Of a DNA stretch of 60,306 nucleotides, positions 21,694 to 31,019 are shown piece after piece. The first letter of the stretch is position 1, and every line of letters begins with the position of its first letter. Source of the stretch: Psychrobacter sp. JCM 18903 (GTDB lineage Bacteria > Pseudomonadota > Gammaproteobacteria > Pseudomonadales > Moraxellaceae); the NCBI RefSeq assembly GCF_000586475.1, contig NZ_BAWJ01000019.1, positions 1-60,306 of the forward strand, in the 5' to 3' direction. Position numbers and translations under genes: made by a program. The notes under the pieces were generated by a model that made no database searches, had not been told where the DNA came from, and saw nothing but the letters and a program-made list of their open reading frames with translations.

Positions 21694-22221
21694 AATATGT
21701 CCTATGCGTTATGACACAAACGCTATATCTGTCATGGCTACTGTGTCGTGAATTTAAAATTAGGTAGCGGGTATAAGTTATATGGGTTATCAATCATTAC
21801 GGTCTGTTGTCTTAGAATGTTGACTGCCGTTGTTATAACATTTTGCTCAATTTATAGCAGCTATTATAACGTACTCAGCCGACAATTCCGACTGCGCTAC
21901 TGTGAATTAAACCAAAATGCTTACAAATGACTGCTATCGGTTTTATCAATGCTTTATTAACAATGACGAAATAGTTACGATAAATAGCGCTTATCTAATG
22001 ATTGATATATCCCCTACTATATAAAGACAGCAACCGTGATTATCAAGCACCTAGAACACTAACTAACCACCTACTTTCTTCCGAATACTACGGCATGTCT
22101 AACACTGTGTGAGACCATACAACCAAAGCACTTATCATGCTTGCTATTTTCTAGCGCTAGTTTTAGATCTATTTACAAGGTAAAGTGTATTGTCCTAAAT
22201 ATCTTCTTATAGGTTTACTTA
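21694..22221. other. intergenic region upstream of small membrane protein gene
   Basis: About 530 AT-rich bases between divergent nfuA and the 97-aa ORF. A 60-codon ORF at 21748-21930 has no recognisable features and is not supported. I see no RNA gene or clear repeat. Confidence 0.4.
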
Positions 22222-22515
22222 TTGATCATTATATTAGGCATTCTTGTTGCCCTTATTATAGTCGTCGCGCTTTTAGTACCGGAGGGTGTTGACTATACCA
22301 AAGCTGTAAAAGAAATTATGTCTCGCTATATCAAAACTCATGTAGCGTTGGTATTTTTTCATAATCCATTACTCCAGTTGATATTCTTTTATATTGACTA
22401 TAGAGATCGCTTAGATATCGAAGAAAAGAGGATGTTCAAGCGTTATTTTATAACGCAATTTTTTAGCATCTTTATATTTATTACTATAATTTTCATTGTT
22501 AAACATTACATTTAA
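22222..22515 (+). CDS. small two-helix membrane protein (hypothetical)
   Basis: I do not recognise this 97-residue ORF. It has a hydrophobic N-terminal helix (residues 1-19), a central segment with FHNPLLQLIFFYIDYRDRLD, and a C-terminal membrane helix (about 73-93). The frame is closed upstream by a TAG, so it would start at TTG 22222 with a weak AGG 8 nt upstream, or use a later start. It lies 37 bp before the alpha/beta-hydrolase gene on the same strand. Coding status is moderate. Confidence 0.5.
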   Translation: MIIILGILVALIIVVALLVPEGVDYTKAVKEIMSRYIKTHVALVFFHNPLLQLIFFYIDYRDRLDIEEKRMFKRYFITQFFSIFIFITIIFIVKHYI

Positions 22516-22552
22516 GCTAGCAGAAATTTCATATTTTAGTTGAATCAATCTT

Positions 22553-23510
22553 ATGATGACACAAACACTGAATCTAGTAACGACCAAAGACGACGAACAA
22601 GTAGCCGTTTGGAAGATTGTAGATAATACAAAAGACGAAACAAAGAGCGATACCTCTACCACTAATACCTTTGCCATAAAAGCGCAAAACATATTTTTGA
22701 CGCACGGCACGTTTTCGGACAAACAAACCTGTTTGAAAATCGCTGAGTATCTAGCCCGCCTCGGTCATCATTGCTACATCATGGAATGGCGCGGTCATGG
22801 CGCAAGCTCAATACCCAAAGAAAAATTCAACTTCGAAACGGTTGCAACCTATGACTATGAAGCGACTTTTCGCTACCTTTTTGAGGAATTAAAACTCGAT
22901 AATCTACATTGCGTCACCCATAGCGGCGGCGGAGTTGGTTTAACGATGTTTTTGATCCAGCATCCCTGCTATATCGATAAGATAATAGCGCCAGCATGTT
23001 TGCCTGCCAAGCTTATGGCGCTGCAATAAATCCGATAAATCATACTAAAATTCTTGTAGCAAAATTATTCACGTGGCTGGTTGGCTACATCCCTGCTAAA
23101 AAAATCAAGCTAGGGCCTTTTAATGAAAGCTATCATATGATGAGCCAGTGGTACGACTGGAATCTACAAAAAAACTTTAACAGCAGTTTCTTAAGCAACG
23201 TACATTTAAGACAGCCAGCATGGATACATTCGCCGCTGATGATGCACCTTTAGACTACCGGCAACAGATGCCAAAAATCACGATACCTATCTATGCTATC
23301 AGCGCAAAAGGCGACAATTTCATCTCCCCTACTCGTGGTTGTCAGCTGTTTTTTGAACCCTTTAAAAACCCTGCCAATATTTTTCGAGAATACTCGCTCA
23401 GCCATGGGGATTTGGACGATTATACGCACAGCCGCATTATGATCAGTCGTAACGCCGCTCACGAAATTTGGCCAACAGTTACCGCGTGGATTGAGCAGCA
23501 TGCCCGTTAA
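22553..23510 (+). CDS. alpha/beta hydrolase (two frameshifts)
   Basis: An alpha/beta-hydrolase fold protein. The segments in order are FLTHGTFSDKQTC (oxyanion region), YIMEWRGHGAS, the nucleophile elbow THSGGGVGL, and, near the end, IPIYAISAKGDNFISP with a likely acid Asp and SLSHGDLDDY with the catalytic His. Three frames are joined by adding one A near 22984-22986 and one A near 23244, giving 319 residues. The signature residues are all retained, which argues for consensus errors over decay. The substrate is unknown. Confidence 0.8.
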
Positions 23511-23687
23511 AATAGCGGTGCGGTTGTAGCCTAACTACAGCATGGTAAGGACTATAACCAAAAACCGCACACCTCTAAACATCTTTATACTTGTCAGCGA
23601 GTGATAGGCTGTGTCAGTATTGGCGTCATTACTTTTTACTCAATAAATTTTAACCAATGAAATATCCGTAGTAGGAAAGTGGCGTAT

Positions 23688-24735
23688 ATGAGCGAATCAT
23701 CAGAGCAAAGTTCAGCTAAAGACAATAAACACTATCGTTATTTGGTTTTATCGGGCGTTTCCAGCCTTCCATCGTGGACATAAGGCAGTCATCGACGAAG
23801 CATTAAAGCGTGCTGATAATGTCATTATGTTGATCGGCTCTGCTAACTTACCGCGTAGTTTACGAAATCCCTTTAGCGTCGCTGAGCGTGCTGCCATGAT
23901 TAAAGGCGCGTATTCAGCAGCAGAAGCAGCACGTATTCACTGCGTTGCTCTAGATGATGCACTCTACAACGACACGCGCTGGCTACAGTACGTGCAAGCA
24001 GGCGTGAAGTCTGTTACTGGTGATTTGCAAACTGATATCGGCTTGATTGGTCATTCCAAAGACAGCTCCTCGTATTATTTATCGCTATTCCCCAACTGGG
24101 CGTCCGTCTCAGTACCGAGCTATCACAATCTATCCGCTACCCCGATTCGCGATAGCTATCTAATGGGTGCGACCCCGACTCCTGAACGCACGCCTGAGTC
24201 GACGCGCAAGGTTTTGAATGACTTCAAAAAAACAGACGAATATCAAAATCTGCACGAAGAAGCCGACTTTATTGATAAATATAAAAGACAGTGGGAATCA
24301 GCGCCTTATCCACCAACCTTTATGACAGCAGATGCCCTGATTGTCCAGTCAGGACATATTCTATTGGTTGAGCGCCGCAGCATGCCAGGGCGCGGACTGT
24401 GGGCATTACCAGGCGGCTTTTTAAATCCAAAAGAGACCTTATTCGATGCCTGTATCCGTGAGCTACGTGAGGAGACTCGCCTAAAAGTCCCTGAACCAGT
24501 ATTGCGCGGCTCTTGTCATAGTCAGCATACCTTTGACGATCCCTATCGTTCAGCACGTGGTCGCACGATTACCCAAGCCTTTTATTTTCAGCTGAAGAAT
24601 GACCCAAAAGGCTTGCCAAAAGTAAAAGGCGGCGACGATGCAGCCACGGCTTTTTGGCTACCACTCGCTGAGCTTGACGCTACCATGATGTTTGAAGACC
24701 ATTATGCAATTATTACTAAAATGGTCGGTTTGTAG
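23688..24735 (+). CDS. nadM: bifunctional NMN adenylyltransferase / Nudix hydrolase (two frameshifts)
   Basis: NadM makes NAD from NMN and ATP; the fused Nudix domain in this family hydrolyses ADP-ribose. The start ATG at 23688 has AGGAAAG upstream. Adding one T near 23746-23750 and one T near 23766-23768 restores the nucleotide-binding motif IGRFQPFHRGH and joins exactly to the open frame from 23827 (349 residues). The adenylyltransferase domain covers about residues 17-190, with NLSATPIRDSYL near its end. The Nudix box GFLNPKETLFDACIRELREE is at about 233-254; the position usually held by the last Gly is Arg. It is followed by the NMN-producing enzyme gene. Confidence 0.92.
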
Positions 24736-24868
24736 GATTTTATCAGGCGATTATCCGATTTTTCATTAACAATTTTCCACGCCCAAGCTGATAGACAGCA
24801 AGGGCTAACCGCCGTAACTGTTCTTTCATTAACGCAGCTACGGCAACTCAAAGCAGAGGAGTTCTGTG

Positions 24869-26265
24869 ATGTATACCAGCAATTTAAACAATTTAATGCT
24901 AAATAGCGACAGCTACAAAACCTCACATTGGGTGCAATACCCAAAAGGTAGTGAGTACCTGTCCAGCTATATTGAGGCGCGTAAAGGCGACTACGATGTG
25001 GTGTTCTTTGGCTTGCAAGCTTTATTAAAGAATATCTAAGCACGCCAACCACTCATCAAGACATTGATGAAGCCGAAATGGTCATTCAAGCACATGGTTT
25101 GACCTTTAACCGTGCTGGCTGGGAGCGTTTGGTTGATAAACATGGCGGCTACATGCCACTGCGCATCGAAGCCATACCTGAGGGTAGCATCGTGCCAGTA
25201 TCCAATGTAGTCTGCCAAGTTATCAATACCGATCCTGAGTTTTATTGGCTGCCAAGCTATATCGAAACGGCGCTACTCCGTGCCATTTGGTATCCATCAA
25301 CCGTCGCTAGTGTCTCGCATTATTGCAAAGGCATTATTCGTCAGGCGTTAGAAAAATCAGCAGACAATACCGAATCGCTCACTTTTCGTTTGCACGATTT
25401 CGGCTCGCGCGGGGCATCTAGTCAAGAGTCTGTCGCGCTCGGCAGCCTAGCGCATTTAGTGAACTTTGCTGGAACCGATTCGATGACGGCGTTAGTCGCT
25501 GCCAGCCGCTGGTACCACATGGATAAAGACATGCCCGCGTTTTCTATTCCTGCCGCTGAGCATAGCACCATGACCGCGTGGGGTCGTGACGGCGAAACCG
25601 CTGCTTTTGCCAATATGATTGAGCAGTTTGGCGGCGTAGGTAAAAGCTTCTCAGTGGTCTCTGACAGCTATGACTTATGGAACGCCATTGATAATATTTG
25701 GGGCGGCAGCCTGAAAGACGACGTCAAAAACATGGGCGGCACCTTAGTCATCCGACCCGATAGTGGTGAGCCTGCCAAAGTGGTTCGCGAAGCCTTAGAG
25801 CGCTTGGCAGTAAAATTTGGAACGACGATTAATAGTAAAGGTTATAAAGTGCTGCCTGATTATGTACGTGTCATCCAAGGGGATGGTATCAGCCCACAAA
25901 GCTTAACTAAGATCATTGAGGTGATCATGAAAGCAGGCTTTAGCGCAGATAACGTGACCTTTGGTATGGGCGGTGGTCTATTACAACAAGTCAACCGCGA
26001 CACCATGAGCTGGGCGATGAAAGCCAGCGCTATCTCTATCGATGGCACATGGACAGACATCTATAAAGACCCGATTACCAGCCGCTCAAAACGCTCAAAG
26101 AAGGGACGTTTGGCGCTGGTCAAAAACAGCAATGGACAGCTAAAAACCATCAAGGCTGAAGACCTAGCTGCAGACGCAGATAACCTACTGCGTGATATTT
26201 ATGTCGATGGTAAATTATTAATTGAAGACAATCTCACAACTATTCGGAAGCGTGCAGGATGGTAG
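24869..26265 (+). CDS. nadV: nicotinamide phosphoribosyltransferase (one frameshift)
   Basis: This enzyme converts nicotinamide and PRPP to NMN, which the upstream NadM then adenylates to NAD. The N-terminus MYTSNLNNLMLNSDSYKTSH is in one frame and the remainder from 25078 in another. Adding one A near 25027-25029 restores ALLKEYLSTPTTHQD and a 465-residue NAMPT-type protein. Motifs: DFGSRGASSQES, the catalytic His region IPAAEHSTMTAWG, and the PRPP-binding VIRPDSGEPAKV. AGAGGAG precedes the ATG. The SGNH hydrolase gene begins 4 bp after its stop. Confidence 0.93.
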
Positions 26266-26269
26266 CAAT

Positions 26270-27118
26270 ATGATAAATAGCAATAAAATCGCCTCGGTGG
26301 CAAGAGATGTACTGCTTGCTCCTATTTATCTTTATCAAGGGCGCAAAATTAAGCGTGATACGGTACGTCTACCTGAGCCAAATGGCGAAAGGCACGGGCA
26401 AGTTCAATTAAATGACGCGATTGAGTCGCTAAAAGAAGCGCACAAGCGGACATTAAACCTAATGGTCGTTGGCGATTCGGCGGCGGCTGGCGTCGGTAGT
26501 GAGACGCAGCAAGAAGCGCTTGTCGGTAACTTAATTCCTGTTTTGACGCAGCAGTTTGCTATCCAAAATCAGTTTGATATACTGAACTGGTCATTGCAAG
26601 CGACAACGGGGCATACCAGCTTTGATATCTTGCGTAGGCTTTATGTTCTACTCGCGCCTAGCCAGCCTGTTGATGTGATGGTGCTGAGTGTCGGCGTCAA
26701 CGACACCACCTCTAAAGTCTCTGTGGATAAATGGCAACAGCAAATTGAAAGTATCATTGCTATCGCTCAGCGTAAATTCGGCGTGCGAGAGTTGATTTTT
26801 TTAAGCCTGCCGCCGATGGCACAAATGCCTGCGATACCTGCCCCGCTAAGTAACTTTGTGGGTGCTAAAGCCTCTATCCTTGATAACACGTTGCAGCAAG
26901 TTTGCGCCGCTCATGATAGTGTCACCTACATGGCCACTGACTTTCCACGAATGATAGCAGAGCATTCGAACGGTACTCCAATCGATATCAAAGTGATGTT
27001 TGCCAGTGACGGTTTTCATCCTAGCAGCCTCATGTATGGCTATTGGGCGCAGCAATTGTCAGAGTTGATTATACAGTTACTGAACCCTTCCCCTTCCGAT
27101 GGTGAGTTGACTGATTAA
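26270..27118 (+). CDS. SGNH/GDSL-family hydrolase
   Basis: A 282-residue SGNH hydrolase. Block I is VVGDSAAAGVGS (nucleophile Ser), the block III Asn is in SVGVNDTT, and the block V Asp-His pair is in DGFHPS. An N-terminal hydrophobic patch (ASVARDVLLAPIYLY) precedes the domain. I chose the ATG at 26270, just after the nadV stop and preceded by GGATGG, over a longer in-frame start that would overlap nadV. Translational coupling to the NAD-salvage genes is likely. The substrate is not known; an esterase or lipase is typical. Confidence 0.85.
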   Translation: MINSNKIASVARDVLLAPIYLYQGRKIKRDTVRLPEPNGERHGQVQLNDAIESLKEAHKRTLNLMVVGDSAAAGVGSETQQEALVGNLIPVLTQQFAIQNQFDILNWSLQATTGHTSFDILRRLYVLLAPSQPVDVMVLSVGVNDTTSKVSVDKWQQQIESIIAIAQRKFGVRELIFLSLPPMAQMPAIPAPLSNFVGAKASILDNTLQQVCAAHDSVTYMATDFPRMIAEHSNGTPIDIKVMFASDGFHPSSLMYGYWAQQLSELIIQLLNPSPSDGELTD

Positions 27119-27152
27119 AAACCATTGAGCCGTTACTTCTAAAACTTAAAAC

Positions 27153-27185
27153 AAAAAAACCGCTGAATAGTCAGCGGTTTTTTTA
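27153..27185. terminator. bidirectional terminator between SGNH hydrolase and rpmE2
   Basis: AAAAAAACCGCTGA pairs perfectly with TCAGCGGTTTTTTT around ATAG. It serves both convergent genes. Confidence 0.93.
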
Positions 27186-27257
27186 TGTTCTTAATACTAT
27201 AGCTGTGCATGTTTGAAAAAACACATGCTCAAAATAATATCACGCAATAGGTGTGAA

Positions 27258-27539
27258 TTATTCTGCAGCGTCAGTATCAGCAGCTTTCTTACGGCCACCA
27301 AATGCACCAAAGCGTTTGTTGAAGCTAGCAACACGACCTTCAGTAGAAGTTTTGCGTTGTTCGCCAGTATAGAATGGATGCGACGCACTTGAGATATCAA
27401 GTGGGTAGTATGGATATTCTGACCCTTCGTATTCACGAGTGGTTTTGGTTTTAACGGTTGAACGAGTTAAGAAAAACACGTCAGCGTTAGTGTCATGGAA
27501 CAAAACTTCTTGGTAATTAGGATGGATATCTTTACGCAT
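27258..27539 (-). CDS. rpmE2: 50S ribosomal protein L31 type B
   Basis: The 93-residue protein is the zinc-free type B form of L31: it begins [16 protein letters not shown] and carries [15 protein letters not shown] and the FNKRFG motif, but lacks the CxxC pairs of the zinc-binding form. Zinc-free L31 usually replaces the zinc form under zinc limitation in bacteria that have both; no Zur site was recognised here. A C-terminal tail of about 12 residues is Lys/Ala/Asp-rich. Confidence 0.95.
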   Translation of the reverse strand: MRKDIHPNYQEVLFHDTNADVFFLTRSTVKTKTTREYEGSEYPYYPLDISSASHPFYTGEQRKTSTEGRVASFNKRFGAFGGRKKAADTDAAE

Positions 27540-28004
27540 AATAAACTCTCTATGTCCGATGTATGTATAGCACTCTTGAACACCATCTTAGACGATGTGT
27601 CAAACAAGTCATGACATACGTAACTGAGGCACTAAGGACATTGATAAGTATGGCAGCTGCATCACTGGCTTATTCCAGCACCCAACACCATTCCTCTGCT
27701 CACTTAGCCTTTCCCCAGCGGGAAAATCAAACCGCGATTTTAACGGTTTTTACCGCTAGACGCAAGCAGCAGTTGTGAGTGATATATGTGATAAGTTATC
27801 ACCAAAATCTCTATTTTGTTGAGAGGTATACGGTATGTTAGTATAATATTAAATTAGTTCAAATAATCAATAAATATCTTAAGTTTAGATCTAGTTAATA
27901 ATTATTTTCGATGTTAATCATTTGTTAATGATGATGGATACTGTCTGATGTCGCCTCATTAATCAAGCACCCACTATTTATAAACACTCAATAAGGACAA
28001 TATA
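27540..28004. other. intergenic region between rpmE2 and the YceI gene
   Basis: 465 bp between divergent genes. A 71-codon ORF at 27563-27778 has no family features and is not supported. The last 200 bp are strongly AT-rich and probably hold the YceI-gene promoter; AAGGACAATATA precedes its ATG. Confidence 0.4.
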
Positions 28005-28627
28005 ATGATAAATACTGTTATGAAGAATAGCGCAAAAGCCTGATTATCAGCTCAGCACTGGCACTCACCACTATTGCAAGTGCGGCATTACCTAGTCAAT
28101 GGCAATTAGACGACTCGCACACCCGTGTGGGATTTTCTGTCAATCATTTAGGATTTTCGACCACCATGGGTCATTTTAACGACGTCAAAGGGGTCATTAA
28201 TTACGACGTCAAATCACCCAGTAAAACCAATATGAGCTTCACCATTGCAACCGATAGCATTGACACCAATTGGGATGCACGTGATGAGCATTTAAAAAAG
28301 GCTGAATTTTTTAACGTCGCCAAATATCCAACCATGACCTTTAAATCAACCAGCGTAAAATTTATAAATCCGCAACAAGCCAAGGTCACAGGTGACTTTA
28401 CTATGTTAGGTCAAACCAAACCATTAACTTTGGATGTGACTTTGAATAAAATCGCCAACAGCCCTCTTACCAAAGAACCAGTTATTGGCTTCCGTGCAAC
28501 GGGTAATATTGATCGCGCAGCCTATGGTATGACAGCTTTCGCAGATGGCATTACCACCAATGTCCCGATCCAAATCGATGGTGAGTTGATAGAGAAAAAA
28601 GCGCAAACCAACAAAAAATCTAAATAA
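28005..28627 (+). CDS. YceI family periplasmic lipid-binding-type protein (one frameshift)
   Basis: A 207-residue YceI-like lipocalin-type beta-barrel protein, a family that binds polyisoprenoids or similar lipids in the periplasm. The signal peptide is split from the body by one missing T near 28040-28042. Repair gives MINTVMKNSAKALIISSA, a hydrophobic core and a cleavage site after ASA, then WQLDDSHTRVGFSVNHLGFS. Later motifs include GDFTMLGQTKPLTLDV and FRATGNIDRAAYGM. AAGGACAATATA lies before the ATG at 28005. It is monocistronic with its own terminator. Confidence 0.9.
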
Positions 28628-28687
28628 GTCTAATTTTTAGCCAAGCACAAATCGCTACTTCCTCTACATACTCTCTCTACATACTCT

Positions 28688-28720
28688 AAAAAAAGCAGCC
28701 ATCATAGTGGCTGCTTTTTT
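28688..28720 (+). terminator. terminator downstream of the YceI gene
   Basis: AAAAAAGCAGCCA pairs with TGGCTGCTTTTTT around a 6-nt loop. It is nearly identical to the terminator at 29994-30024. Confidence 0.92.
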
Positions 28721-28868
28721 GACAATAATGAATCAACTCACTCGACATTTATATATATTCAATAAATCGCATAAATACTTCCCATCTGCTTGTTAACCTC
28801 AGTTTTTATTGTTATATTCATATATACGGATTTACGAATATAAAACATAACGCTGAGGGAGCAGAAAG

Positions 28869-29957
28869 ATGGATACAGTACAGGTAGACTTTACCGAGAT
28901 AAATACTGAATGGGATAAAAACATCGCTGATTATCACTTTGATATTTATCACTTATCTGGTTGGATTGCTGCGTCAGCTATTGTCGATAAAGGCACTCCT
29001 CAAGGAGTGATTGCCACTTATAACAATAAAAAGATCTTTTTGCCTCTCATTATAAGAGAAATCGACTCAGAGCATTGGGATGCTACCTCTACTTATGGTT
29101 ACGGCGGCCCTGTCATGGATAAGTCTCTCACTGATGCCGAATTAGACATAATATTGGCAGAAGTAAGAGGTTTTCTCTTAGCAAAAGGCTGTGTGTCTTT
29201 ATTCATGCGACTGCATCCAATCATCAATAAAGAGTGGCTACCAACGGTCGGCAAAGCACTCACTCATGGATTGACATTGATGTCTGACTTGGGTAAATCT
29301 GAAGAGGAACACTGGAGCGAGACTCAAAATCGTCATCGTAGAGGCATTAAAAAAGCCTTAAAAATGGATGTCGTGACAAAAATTGAGCGTTTAACCAGAG
29401 AGAATGCAGTGATGTTTTCTAATATTTACAAAGAAACGATGGCGCAGGTGAAGGCAGATCAGTACTACTTCTTTGATGATGATTACTTTTTTAATTTGCT
29501 CGAAAATTTGCAAGACAGAATACTACTGATAACTGCCTATCAGGATAATAAAGCCATTGGTTCCTCTATCTACACAATCTGTAAAGAATCGGGCATCATG
29601 CAATTTCATCTCGGAGGCACGCTCAACGCCTATACCCATCTACAACCTTCCAAACTTATTACCCATGTGGCTCGTGATTGGGGCCGAACCAACCATTATA
29701 AATTACTGCATCTTGGCGGCGGCGTAGGCTCTAATCTAGATTCTTTATACGAGTATAAAAAAGGGTTTAGCTCACAAGAGTTATTATTCAAAACTTATAG
29801 ACTCGTCGTTAATCCAGCAAAATACGAAGCATTAGTCGCTGATAGCTGGTTCACCGAAAATGATTTACGCTCCGACTTTTTCCCTTTATATAGAAAAGAG
29901 CCTACTAAAGAAAGTATCTTGGAGACTGAACAAGCGGAAGCTTTGGCAGATATTTGA
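28869..29957 (+). CDS. FemAB/GNAT-like acyltransferase domain protein
   Basis: A 362-residue protein that looks like a FemAB-related or BioF2-type GNAT transferase. The C-terminal half has the family-like pattern: NRHRRGIKKALKMDVVTKIE, then KETMAQVKADQYYFFDDDYF, NKAIGSSIYTI, IMQFHLGGTLNAYTHLQPSK and HLGGGVGSNLDSLYEYKKGFS. Members of the superfamily transfer amino acids or acyl groups onto peptidoglycan, sugars or lipids; the substrate here is unknown. There is no signal peptide or membrane helix. It has GGGAGCAGAAAG before the ATG and is flanked on both sides by almost identical terminators. Confidence 0.72.
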   Translation: MDTVQVDFTEINTEWDKNIADYHFDIYHLSGWIAASAIVDKGTPQGVIATYNNKKIFLPLIIREIDSEHWDATSTYGYGGPVMDKSLTDAELDIILAEVRGFLLAKGCVSLFMRLHPIINKEWLPTVGKALTHGLTLMSDLGKSEEEHWSETQNRHRRGIKKALKMDVVTKIERLTRENAVMFSNIYKETMAQVKADQYYFFDDDYFFNLLENLQDRILLITAYQDNKAIGSSIYTICKESGIMQFHLGGTLNAYTHLQPSKLITHVARDWGRTNHYKLLHLGGGVGSNLDSLYEYKKGFSSQELLFKTYRLVVNPAKYEALVADSWFTENDLRSDFFPLYRKEPTKESILETEQAEALADI

Positions 29958-29993
29958 TCGCGTTATTTTACGATTCTAATCATTCAAGCCAAT

Positions 29994-30024
29994 AAAAAGC
30001 AGCCATTACAATGGCTGCTTTTTT
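29994..30024. terminator. terminator downstream of the FemAB-like gene
   Basis: AAAAAGCAGCCAT pairs with ATGGCTGCTTTTTT around TACA. It lies between convergent genes and can act in both directions. Confidence 0.92.
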
Positions 30025-30064
30025 GATGCTAATTGTCTTTCATTTCGGTAGACAATGGCTTACT

Positions 30065-30499
30065 TTACTTGGTTTTGACGATATGCCAAACGCCCAGTTT
30101 ATTGTCGCCATCTTTATCGCCCACCTTTGTATCATTGGCATAGAAATATAACGGTTTACCATTTACCGCCCATTGATACTTGCCATCTTCGCGCTGAAAC
30201 GCTGCAAACTGCCCTGAAGCTTTGGCATTACTCGGTGCCATAAATGCGGGCCAAGCAATTAGACAAGCACTCCCACACTCTGATTTGTTCATCCCATCTT
30301 TGTCAAAGGTATATAAGGTCATGTGATTGCTTGCATCGACTAACATGCCGTTTTTACTCGCGACTGGCGCGGTATTTTTATTGGTGGCTTGTACATCATG
30401 CATGCCAGAATCATCATTGCCGAATACATTGTTTAACGTGGTACAACCAGTAAGCGTTAAAACACCGGTGAGAGCCGATAATATAAGCATACGTTTCAT
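30065..30499 (-). CDS. lipoprotein with COG4315-type repeat domain
   Basis: A 144-residue lipoprotein. I chose the ATG at 30499, with AAGGAAG upstream, because it gives a clean lipoprotein signal peptide (MKRMLILSALTGVLTLTGC, lipobox Cys19). The mature part has the secreted-repeat pattern GMLVDASNHMTLYTFDKDG, SACLIAWPAFMAP and WAVNGKPLYFYANDTKVGD, found in COG4315-type proteins of unknown function. Two Cys flank SECGSAC. A longer in-frame upstream extension is unlikely to be translated. Confidence 0.85.
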   Translation of the reverse strand: MKRMLILSALTGVLTLTGCTTLNNVFGNDDSGMHDVQATNKNTAPVASKNGMLVDASNHMTLYTFDKDGMNKSECGSACLIAWPAFMAPSNAKASGQFAAFQREDGKYQWAVNGKPLYFYANDTKVGDKDGDNKLGVWHIVKTK

Positions 30500-31019
30500 A
30501 ATAACTTCCTTGTCATTTTGATTGTGATTGTCATCATAAATTTCTATTTGGATTTTTCTCATCGTCAGACCATTTAAATGGCAAAAAAACCTACCGCTGA
30601 CTTCAAGCAGTTTTAATATAGCATATGCAACAGCGCAGTCGTTTCTATCCATATATAAATTTACAAAAGCTTATGTATTTGCAAATTGGGTAAACTGGCA
30701 TAGCCATTGCTATCAAGCGCCATAGCCATTCATTGACAAAACTCACCTATCTACTTACGTATTTGCCATCATATTGGTTATCATTTTTCGTAGAATACCC
30801 TATATACATTAAGAATTACTACACAATGACAAATATGACCCTTGCGGCTTCATATGGATATTGAACTTGACGTCCTTTGCACGCATATCAATAGTTATAA
30901 ACGGCTTAGAACAACATCCATTAGGACAAATTTTTTAAAATAAGATTTTAGAATAAAACATTTAACAAATACACCGAGCATGACCTGCTGTAACTGCTAT
31001 TAAGGATATAACAACGACA
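30500..31019. other. intergenic region between lipoprotein and FAD-protein genes
   Basis: 520 bp between divergent genes, AT-rich, without a credible ORF or repeat. It presumably holds both promoters. The FAD-protein gene has AAGGATATAACAACGACA before its ATG. Confidence 0.4.

Noticed and set aside
21748..21930. 60-codon ORF upstream of the small membrane protein
   Set aside because: No ribosome binding site, no recognisable domain, atypical composition.
27563..27778. 71-codon ORF between rpmE2 and the YceI gene
   Set aside because: Random-looking composition and no start signal.
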